Assembly (NCBI GenBank): GCA_964363695.1
Contig: CAYIJI010000017.1
Location: forward strand, 1-19,520
DNA: 19,520 nucleotides
Direction of reading: 5' to 3'
Source of the DNA: JAMCZZ01 sp964363695
Lineage (GTDB): Bacteria; Patescibacteriota; UBA1384; XYA2-FULL-43-10; 1-14-0-10-43-13
Shown here piece by piece: positions 1 through 4,919 of the stretch; position 1 is the first letter of the stretch; the number at the start of each line of letters is the position of its first letter. A program made the position numbers and the translations under genes. The notes beneath the pieces are model-generated. The model had not been told where the DNA came from. It made no database searches and worked only from the letters and a program-made list of their open reading frames with translations.

Positions 1-293
1 CAGCAAAGATATCAGGAAGTACAAAAGATAAGCCGAAAAACCAATAAAGCCTAAAACCGAGATCAAGAGAGAACCGTCCCCTTTAGGTTGTCCCCTTTAG
101 GTTCCCCTTTAGGTCCTTTAGGTTATAAAGCCTAAAACCGAGATCAAGAGAGAACCGTCCCCTTTAGGTTAGGTCTTTCTCCGTCCCCTTTAGGTCTTTT
201 GGAGATATATTCTAAGTGTGCAAAATAAATTTCGAACAATAAATTATCAAATCTATAACCAAAAAATAACCACTTTAATAGATGATTATTTCT
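1..293. repeat. Nested short direct repeats, no gene
   Basis: No credible gene is seen here. A 46-bp sequence occurs twice in direct orientation, at 44-89 and 125-170 (period 81). The nonamer CCTTTAGGT occurs six times, at 80-88, 94-102, 106-114, 115-123, 161-169 and 187-195, usually preceded by GTCC or CCC. The phrase GAACCGTCCCCTTT resembles a motif I recall as common in dispersed intergenic repeats of many bacteria. The left neighbour lies outside the window, so a 3' gene end at 1-43 cannot be excluded. Confidence 0.8.
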
Positions 294-367
294 TGGTTCG
301 GGGACAGGGATTCGGACCCCGATTGGCTGGACCAAAACCAGCTGTCCTACCATTAGACGATCCCCGA
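294..367 (-). tRNA. tRNA-Gln (anticodon TTG), CCA encoded
   Basis: Read on the minus strand, the sequence folds into a full cloverleaf. The 7-bp acceptor stem (367-361 with 304-298) starts with a U1-A72 pair, as is usual for tRNA-Gln. The D arm is GTCT/GGAC and includes the conserved GGTA. The anticodon stem is GCTGG/CCAGC around the loop TTTTGGT, giving anticodon TTG. The T arm is CGGGG/CCCTG with loop TCCGAAT. Discriminator A297 is followed by an encoded CCA (296-294). It serves CAA codons, and probably CAG by wobble. A promoter lies directly upstream. Confidence 0.95.
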
Positions 368-377
368 ACGTATAAAT

Positions 378-406
378 ATACTATCTCATTACGGCCTTTT
401 TTTCAA
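378..406 (-). promoter_or_regulatory. Promoter of tRNA-Gln
   Basis: On the minus strand TTGAAA (406-401) and TAGTAT (383-378) are separated by 17 nt. The predicted start falls a few bases before the tRNA 5' end at 367. Confidence 0.55.
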
Positions 407-503
407 TAATTGAATAAACTTAACATATATTGAAAACTTATTCTGTTACGCTAAATATCGTCGATCGTGTATATTCGTCGTAACAACATATATAAAGTAA
501 CTC

Positions 504-590
504 ACTAAAACACCTCGACAAGTGTCGAGGTGTTACCCGTTGTTGGTTTCCCAATTCTGGGCCATAAATGCCGTTGCGAGGTGTTTTAGT
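504..590. repeat. Nested inverted repeats downstream of rnpB
   Basis: A 14-bp inverted repeat, ACTAAAACACCTCG at 504-517 and its exact complement at 577-590, encloses a second partner of the left arm. Bases 509-519 also pair with 524-534 across a 4-nt loop (11 bp). A small CCCA/TGGG hairpin sits in the middle (about 550-561). The left arm can therefore pair with either of two downstream copies. On the minus strand the inner hairpin is followed by TTTTAG, so it may act as the rnpB terminator. Confidence 0.7.
509..534 (-). terminator. Likely intrinsic terminator of rnpB
   Basis: An 11-bp perfect GC-containing stem (509-519/524-534) with a 4-nt loop is followed on the minus strand by TTTTAGTG. 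It lies about 85 bases beyond the predicted rnpB 3' end. Two smaller hairpins lie in between, TTGCTT/AAGCAA and CCGAT/ATCGG, within about 591-620. Any of them could end the transcript, and only the first has a short T run. Confidence 0.5.
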
Positions 591-619
591 TCCGATCTAA
601 TATCGGATTTGCTTCAAAG

Positions 620-1094
620 CAATCAATAAGCCGAATTTTGTTTTCCCCGACAAGTCGGGGTTAATGGCAATCTATCTAAGCGTGAAGACCTCTTACATCA
701 TCCGAGCAGGAATTGACATATTTGGCCCACTTCACTTGCACCGAACTAGGCTTGCCACAGACGTATGTCGCCATACGAATGCGTGAGCTCTTACCTTCCG
801 CCAGAGGCGGATCCTGTTTATATGTCAGGACACGATTTCAACCTTACTGCCGCGCTCTGCGCAGAATTTTCATTTTTCAATTATCATTTTTCATTAAATT
901 TTCAATGATCAATGACCAAATGATAAATAAATGAGAAATGTAAAATGGTAAATGATAACTCCGTGCAAAGCACGGTTAGCGGTGTATTTTCTGTTGCGCT
1001 ATTCTTGAACCTTGCGGCCCACTCATTTTCACGAGCGTTCTGCTCTATGGTGTTCGGACTTTCCTCCGGTCGCGCGTAGCGCGACAGCAATTAG
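620..1094 (-). ncRNA. RNase P RNA (bacterial type A-like) with an insertion
   Basis: This is the catalytic RNA that trims tRNA 5' leaders. Conserved blocks appear in order on the minus strand: GAGGAAAGTCCG (near 1065-1050), GCGCAACAGAAAATACACCGC (about 1001-981), the GTAAGG...GAAA block (about 850-835), GGTAAGAGCTCACG (about 801-785), the GTGGCAAG region (about 760-745), GCAAGTGAAGTGGGCCAAAT (about 741-720), and the 3' signature ACAAAATTCGGCTTAT (about 642-626). Ends are approximate: I set them where TAATTG (1093-1088) could pair with TGATTG (625-620) as P1, a weak stem with wobble pairs. The AT-rich segment at about 868-960 has no counterpart in E. coli M1 RNA and looks inserted after the P9 hairpin CCGTG/CACGG. 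Confidence 0.92.
868..960. repeat. AT-rich palindromic insertion inside rnpB
   Basis: This low-complexity stretch of CATTT/AAATG words is an imperfect palindrome: TTATCATTT near the left and AAATGATAA at the right end, with the same words repeated in between. It lies between the P9 hairpin and the conserved GTAAGGTTGAAA block. It would form a long AU-rich hairpin extension of the RNA, so RNase P function could be preserved. Confidence 0.65.
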
Positions 1095-1202
1095 ATTTTA
1101 GGTCTTTGGTCTTAGGTTTTTCCTAAGTCCCAGATTCTAAGTCCTAACAACTGTTGTGCTGCGCACAACCAGTAGCCATGTAGCTTACTTCAAAGCACAG
1201 GT

Positions 1203-1230
1203 ATTATATCAAATTAGTCATTTTTGTCAA
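1203..1230 (-). promoter_or_regulatory. Consensus sigma-70 promoter for rnpB
   Basis: On the minus strand a perfect TTGACA (1230-1225) and a perfect TATAAT (1208-1203) are separated by 16 nt. Transcription should start near 1196, about 100 nt upstream of the conserved rnpB core. The primary transcript therefore has either a processed leader or a longer P1/P2 region than I could align. Confidence 0.8.
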
Positions 1231-1234
1231 CTAA

Positions 1235-1292
1235 GAAAACTGCGAATGAAAACTGCGAATTTTCTTGCGCCTGTCAATTATTTCTTGCGCCT
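1235..1292. repeat. Short tandem duplications at a gene 3' end
   Basis: A 13-mer, GAAAACTGCGAAT, is perfectly tandem at 1235-1247 and 1248-1260. Immediately after it TTTCTTGCGCCT occurs at 1261-1272 and again at 1281-1292. The second copy overlaps the last codons of the minus-strand gene ending at 1278. These look like replication-slippage duplications. Confidence 0.85.
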
Positions 1293-1820
1293 ATGCAAAA
1301 TATAGAGCGATCCAAAAATTGATGACACCAAAAGAACCATCCAAATATAAAAGGACAATATAAAGAGACATTTGGTTGTGCGGTCATATTCTGAAAGCGA
1401 TTCTCCTCCGACAATATAGCCGTCGCTAAAAGGAACGATAACAGTGGCAAAGCGTGATCCGCTTTCCGGTTGCCAAGACATCCGATTTTCACCCGATTTC
1501 TCGGCACTTTCCAAAACGCCGACCGGAATTTGAGGAATTCGGCCGTTGTTTAAGGTTGTCGAATTAACCGGTTTTTTGTCTTTGTCATAAATAATCGTAA
1601 AAGGGATCAGGCTTTTTTTGAAATCAGTCTTTTTTTCTCCAAAAACGGTCGAAAAATCCTTGCTTCCTTCAAGCTCGATTTTAGCTTCGTTTGCCATTCT
1701 GGAAGGTTGAATATTTGCGCTCTGCCTCACAATCAATTGCCCCATTACATAAAAGAAAAAGCTTGCTAAAGTAACAGCAGAAATTACCAGAAATAGATAC
1801 TTAATTTTTTTCATATACAT
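1278..1820 (-). CDS. Two-TM protein with extracytoplasmic domain, unknown
   Basis: This 180-residue protein has an N-terminal membrane helix (about residues 6-28, after MKKIKY) and a C-terminal one (about 152-174, followed by HRRKK). Between them is an extracytoplasmic domain of roughly 120 residues. That topology, and phrases such as IPFTIIYDKDKKPVNSTTLN and SRFATVIVPFSDGYIVGG, resemble single Cache/PAS-type sensor domains, but no output domain follows, so a signalling role is only a guess. The alternatives for translation start are MYMKK (1820) and MKK (1814); neither has a clear Shine-Dalgarno sequence. The gene stands alone on its strand and ends about 50 bases before the rnpB promoter. 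I do not recognise a named family. Confidence 0.75.
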   Translation of the reverse strand: MYMKKIKYLFLVISAVTLASFFFYVMGQLIVRQSANIQPSRMANEAKIELEGSKDFSTVFGEKKTDFKKSLIPFTIIYDKDKKPVNSTTLNNGRIPQIPVGVLESAEKSGENRMSWQPESGSRFATVIVPFSDGYIVGGESLSEYDRTTKCLFILSFYIWMVLLVSSIFGSLYILHRRKK

Positions 1821-1833
1821 TTTCTTCTTACTA

Positions 1834-1855
1834 TTATCATACTGTTATCATACTG
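1834..1855 (-). promoter_or_regulatory. Duplicated -10-like element upstream of the 1820 gene
   Basis: An 11-mer, CAGTATGATAA on the minus strand, is perfectly tandem (1855-1845 and 1844-1834). Each copy holds a -10-like TATGAT. No convincing -35 is visible, so the promoter call is tentative; the duplication itself is certain. Confidence 0.4.
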
Positions 1856-1916
1856 TACGCTTAGATGATACTCCTCTTAATTTGCCCGTTCAACAAGATG
1901 CTTCCTACAGTCTTAC

Positions 1917-1945
1917 TTGAAAATTGAACATAAAAAAGGTATTCT
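1917..1945 (+). promoter_or_regulatory. Putative promoter of the dihydroorotase gene
   Basis: TTGAAA (1917-1922) is followed after 17 nt by TATTCT (1940-1945). The start would lie near 1952, leaving a short leader with the purine-rich ribosome binding site. Confidence 0.45.
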
Positions 1946-1977
1946 CGGGACAGGTTCAGGAAAGGGGGATTTATCCT

Positions 1978-2949
1978 ATGGTACTGCCATGGCGGGCGAT
2001 TGATCTGCATGTACATTGCAGAGATGAAGAACAATCGGATAAAGCAACTATTGCCAGTGTCATTACGCTGGCACATTCGCAGGGCGTCGAGATTATTGGC
2101 GATATGCCGAACACTGAGAGGCCGGTCACAAACCGAGAACGTATCTACGAGCGCCTCTTCTTGGTGCCGAAAAACCAGAAGAAGTACTATCGGCTTTATG
2201 CCGGGCTGACCGGTAGCGAGGAGCAGGTAGAGGAGGCAGTCTGGTGCTACAACTGCATTTTCCAGGTCGTTGGCTTCAAGATGTTTGCCGGCAGAAGCGT
2301 CGGCGATCTGTCAGTTATTGACACAGAAGATCAACGAATGATCTATCGTACTCTGGCGGAACAGAAGTTTCTGGGAGTGTTGGCTGTTCACTGCGAGAAA
2401 GAAGCGTTCTTGAAGCCTGAGCTGTGGGATCCGTCTAATCCGATCTCGCATACTTGGGCTCGTCCAATGGAGGCGGAGGTCAAATCAGTTCGTGACCAAA
2501 TCCGGCTTGCAATCGAGGAAGGTTACGATGGTCATCTCCACATTTGCCATGTCTCTTGTCCAGAATCGGTTGCTTTAATCAATGAAGCTAGAGTTGTGGG
2601 TCTCCGCATTTCTTGTGGTGCCACTCCTCATCACCTTATGTGGGATGAGAACATGATGAATGGTCCGGATGGGCTAATCTATAAAATGAATCCGCCGCTT
2701 CGTTCCGAGCTTGCGGTACTCCAATTACGGAAACAGCTGCTGGCTGGGATGATCGACATGATCGAAACCGATCACGCTCCTCATACTGCATTAGAGAAGC
2801 AGCCCCCAGAGTGTCTCTCGGGCTATCCATCGCTCGAACTCTACAGGGAGTTCGTAACGGAGTTCTTGCCTAGTCTCGGGCTTTCGGTCGAAAAGATCAA
2901 GGCGCTGACCCGTGACAACATTCTCAAAGTATTCAGTGACAAGTTTTGA
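1978..2949 (+). CDS. pyrC: Dihydroorotase
   Basis: Amidohydrolase-superfamily enzyme that interconverts carbamoyl aspartate and dihydroorotate in de novo pyrimidine synthesis in the cytoplasm. Metal-site features are all visible in the 323-residue product: DLHVHCRD (His11, His13), the loop MPNTERP (43-49), the lysine that would be carbamylated in VGFKMFAG (Lys101), His138 (VHCEKE), His191 (CHVS) and the catalytic Asp265 in ETDHAPHT. I start at ATG 1978 because GGAAAGGGGG lies about nine bases before it; an in-frame TTG at 1924 falls inside the predicted promoter spacer. No other pyr gene is nearby. About half the bases are G+C (33/60 at 2101-2160), clearly richer than the flanks, and the gene has its own promoter and terminator, suggesting independent acquisition. 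Hydantoinase or allantoinase paralogues are possible but less likely. Confidence 0.9.
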   Translation: MVLPWRAIDLHVHCRDEEQSDKATIASVITLAHSQGVEIIGDMPNTERPVTNRERIYERLFLVPKNQKKYYRLYAGLTGSEEQVEEAVWCYNCIFQVVGFKMFAGRSVGDLSVIDTEDQRMIYRTLAEQKFLGVLAVHCEKEAFLKPELWDPSNPISHTWARPMEAEVKSVRDQIRLAIEEGYDGHLHICHVSCPESVALINEARVVGLRISCGATPHHLMWDENMMNGPDGLIYKMNPPLRSELAVLQLRKQLLAGMIDMIETDHAPHTALEKQPPECLSGYPSLELYREFVTEFLPSLGLSVEKIKALTRDNILKVFSDKF

Positions 2950-2970
2950 GAGAAATTGAAGCTACTTACC

Positions 2971-3004
2971 GGTCCGCTGCTATTAACTAGAGCGGGCTTT
3001 TCTT
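2971..3004 (+). terminator. Intrinsic terminator after dihydroorotase
   Basis: GGTCCGCT pairs with AGCGGGCT (8 bp including G-U pairs) around a 12-nt loop. The stem is followed by TTTCTTTT. Confidence 0.7.
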
Positions 3005-3038
3005 TTGATCTTAAAAGTCAATGAATCTCAGGTTCACT

Positions 3039-3066
3039 TTGTAACCATGATGTCATTTGCTATGAT
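3039..3066 (+). promoter_or_regulatory. Putative promoter of desulfoferrodoxin operon
   Basis: TTGTAA (3039-3044) and TATGAT (3061-3066) are separated by 16 nt. They lie about 30 bases upstream of the start codon, with AAAGGAG in between. Confidence 0.5.
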
Positions 3067-3097
3067 AAAATTGATTAAAATTATAAAAGGAGAACCA

Positions 3098-3472
3098 ATG
3101 ACAGAATTAAATCAAGTCTACAGATGCAACATTTGCGGAAATATCGTTGAAGTTTTGCATGCAGGCGCAGATTCTTTAGTCTGCTGCGACGAAAAAATGG
3201 AATTATTGAAAGAAAATTCAGTTGACGCCGCAAAAGAAAAACATGTTCCTGTTATCGAAAAAAATGGAGAAGGAGTCACAATTAAAGTCGGTGAAGTACC
3301 TCATCCAATGGAGAGCGAACATTATATTGAGTGGATTGAAATTATTATTGATGGTAAGGCAGGTCGACATTATTTAAAGCCTGGAGATAAACCGGAAGCT
3401 AGATTCAATATCTATGCAGAAAATATTAAAGCGCGAGCTTATTGTAATCTTCACGGATTGTGGACTAAATAG
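3098..3472 (+). CDS. dfx: Desulfoferrodoxin (superoxide reductase, 2Fe type)
   Basis: Reduces superoxide to hydrogen peroxide without making oxygen, a defence typical of anaerobes and microaerophiles; a cytoplasmic rubredoxin-like donor normally supplies the electrons. The 124-residue product has both iron sites. The N-terminal desulforedoxin centre has Cys10, Cys13, Cys29 and Cys30. The catalytic centre has His49, His69, His75, Cys116 and His119 (CNLHG), and the Glu47-Lys48 pair is kept (EKHVP). Each position lies one residue after the numbering I recall for the Desulfovibrio protein. ATG 3098 is chosen because AAAGGAG precedes it at good spacing; an upstream in-frame extension would cover the promoter. 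The HD-domain gene follows after 11 bases, so the two are probably cotranscribed. No rubredoxin gene is visible nearby. Confidence 0.96.
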   Translation: MTELNQVYRCNICGNIVEVLHAGADSLVCCDEKMELLKENSVDAAKEKHVPVIEKNGEGVTIKVGEVPHPMESEHYIEWIEIIIDGKAGRHYLKPGDKPEARFNIYAENIKARAYCNLHGLWTK

Positions 3473-3483
3473 CAAGAGAACTT

Positions 3484-4038
3484 ATGACAAGAGACGAAGC
3501 TTTAAAATTATTAAACGAAAAACTACAGAATAAAAACCTTATCAAGCATTCGCTTGCCGTTGAGGTTGTAATGCGGGCGTTGGCGAAGCGTTTTGGTGAA
3601 GACACTGAAGTTTGGGGTATGGCTGGTTTGCTTCATGATTTAGACTACGGAGAGACCGCCAATAATTGGAAAAAACATGGCGTTTTAGTTAAAGAATGGC
3701 TAAATGATTCGGATTTACCTGAGGAAGTTTTTAATATCATAAAAGCTCATAATTCAGATATTTTAAACATTCCGAGGAATACTTTAGCTGAGAAAGCTAT
3801 TTTTGCTGTTGATCCATTGACCGGTTTAATTACCGCCGCATCTTGTGTGATGCCTGATAAAAAAATCAGCCTTCTAAAACCAAAGTCAGTTTTAAAACGA
3901 TTTAAAACTCCAGCTTTTGCCGCCGGATCGAATAGAGAATATATTCAAACCTGCACCGATTTTGGCCTCAGCTTAGAAGAGTTTGTTGATATTGCCCTAA
4001 AGGCAATGCAAAGTATTGATCAGGATTTGGGGTTCTAA
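3484..4038 (+). CDS. HD-domain protein (HDIG-type phosphohydrolase-like)
   Basis: This 184-residue protein carries the HD metal-binding pattern: His22 (IKHSLAVE), His51-Asp52 (GLLHDLDYG), His65, His89 (KAHNSD) and Asp110 (AVDPLTG). The layout matches small stand-alone HDIG proteins, many of which hydrolyse phosphate esters of nucleotides; the substrate here cannot be told. The C-terminal 60 residues hold helices and the FKTPAFAAGSNREYIQTC region seen in this family. It begins 11 bases after the desulfoferrodoxin stop, with AAGAGA as a weak ribosome binding site, so it is likely translated from the same mRNA. No terminator with a T run follows; the next 250 bases are a dispersed repeat and the next promoter. 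Confidence 0.85.
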   Translation: MTRDEALKLLNEKLQNKNLIKHSLAVEVVMRALAKRFGEDTEVWGMAGLLHDLDYGETANNWKKHGVLVKEWLNDSDLPEEVFNIIKAHNSDILNIPRNTLAEKAIFAVDPLTGLITAASCVMPDKKISLLKPKSVLKRFKTPAFAAGSNREYIQTCTDFGLSLEEFVDIALKAMQSIDQDLGF

Positions 4039-4094
4039 GAATTAGACCAAGCGTGTCTGCAATTATTTCCATATCAAATCGATATAGAATGGTC

Positions 4095-4205
4095 GTCATT
4101 TCGATCCATTGGGTAGCTTCAAGGCGAGAAATCTACAATTTAATGTTAAGGCTGCAATAATTTGTATATCTCTCGTCCTGATAAACATCGGGATGTCGAG
4201 ATGAC
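4095..4205. repeat. Dispersed palindromic element, copy A
   Basis: The ends GTCATTTCGA and TCGAGATGAC are imperfect terminal inverted repeats. Internal blocks (CATTGGG, CTTCAAGGCGAGAAATCTACAA, AATTTGTATATCTCTCGTC, GATGTCGAGATGAC) recur in the same order in the longer copy at 11035-11218. The structure is MITE-like, with no coding capacity. Confidence 0.8.
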
Positions 4206-4229
4206 CAACTATTTAATTACCATCATACG

Positions 4230-4257
4230 TTAAACCAGTAAATAGTTGTGCTATAAT
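4230..4257 (+). promoter_or_regulatory. Promoter of the GyrI-like gene
   Basis: A perfect TATAAT (4252-4257) is preceded after 16 nt by the weak -35 TTAAAC (4230-4235). The start would fall near 4264, giving a leader of about 36 nt with GAAAGGAG before the ATG at 4300. Confidence 0.65.
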
Positions 4258-4299
4258 AGTATTAAGCAGAGTAACATAATTAACTTGAAAGGAGCTTGT

Positions 4300-4782
4300 A
4301 TGGAAAAGAAAGAGAAAGAAGAGAAGACATGCTGCCCCAAGTTTGACCCCAAATCTTGGGACGAGAAGGAAGTTAAATGGGACGACAAATTATTTGCTAA
4401 AGATATTGTCAAATCATTTCTCCATATTCCTCTCAATATGGGGCAGGTTATGACAAAAATGTCGGAAAAAATTGAAAAAGCGGGCGCTATGCCGGAAGAC
4501 TTCCTTACTCTTTCATTTGAGAAATCTCCTTGGAAGAGTGAGCAGTATTTTGCAATAGAAAAAGATGTCCCCGGTCTTGAAAGCGCAGAGCTGTCTGGAA
4601 CTTTTTTGACCAAAGTATTTGAAGGTCCATACAAAGAAGCTCCAAATTGGCATAGGGAGATGGAAAACTACGTCAAAGGAAAAGACAAAACAGTAAAAAA
4701 TATTTATACGTACTATACAACCTGTCCAAAATGCGCCAAAAAATACGGCAAGAACTATGTGGTGGTATTCGCAGAGGTTTAG
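4300..4782 (+). CDS. GyrI-like small-molecule-binding protein
   Basis: The 160-residue product matches a conserved family often auto-annotated as hydrolase. Its core (about residues 45-160) resembles the GyrI/AraC effector-binding fold. Hallmarks are CCPKFDPKSWD near the N-terminus (Cys11, Cys12), FLHIPLNMG, the GPYKEAPNWHREME segment and the C-terminal YTTCPKCAKKYGKNYVVVFAEV with a CxxC pair. I assign this from memory of the family and cannot name a substrate. ATG 4300 is chosen since GAAAGGAG precedes it and the upstream in-frame ATG overlaps the promoter. The gene is monocistronic, with its own promoter and a terminator at 4808-4839, and converges on the typA operon. Confidence 0.8.
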   Translation: MEKKEKEEKTCCPKFDPKSWDEKEVKWDDKLFAKDIVKSFLHIPLNMGQVMTKMSEKIEKAGAMPEDFLTLSFEKSPWKSEQYFAIEKDVPGLESAELSGTFLTKVFEGPYKEAPNWHREMENYVKGKDKTVKNIYTYYTTCPKCAKKYGKNYVVVFAEV

Positions 4783-4807
4783 TATTAATAGTTTGCGCTT
4801 CAACATA

Positions 4808-4839
4808 AAAAAATCCGTCGCTTTCAGGACGGATTTTTT
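4808..4839 (+). terminator. Intrinsic terminator after the GyrI-like gene
   Basis: A perfect 12-bp stem (4808-4819/4828-4839) with an 8-nt loop has A-rich and T-rich sides, so it could work in both directions. Confidence 0.9.
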
Positions 4840-4856
4840 GTATACAGAAAATACTA

Positions 4857-4902
4857 AAAAAGGGGTCAAAATAAGACGACCGTCTTATTTTGACCCCTTT
4901 TT
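4857..4902. terminator. 22-bp perfect palindrome, bidirectional terminator
   Basis: Arms 4857-4878 and 4881-4902 are exact complements separated by two bases. The outer ends are A5 and T5 runs. The palindrome sits between convergent genes and would terminate the typA operon on the minus strand and back up the terminator at 4808-4839. Its GGGGTCAAAATAAGACG arm also looks like a dispersed-repeat unit. Confidence 0.85.
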
Positions 4903-4919
4903 ACTCGTGGGTAAGTTAT

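Noticed and set aside
1..200. Possible CRISPR array
   Set aside because: Repeats are irregularly spaced and nested, with no unique spacers of constant length and no cas genes.
218..409. Open frame of 63 codons across the tRNA
   Set aside because: It runs through tRNA-Gln and its promoter on the opposite strand; no ribosome binding site.
713..1090. Open frames of 73 codons (+) and 62 codons (-)
   Set aside because: Both lie inside the RNase P RNA gene; its conserved motifs explain the sequence.
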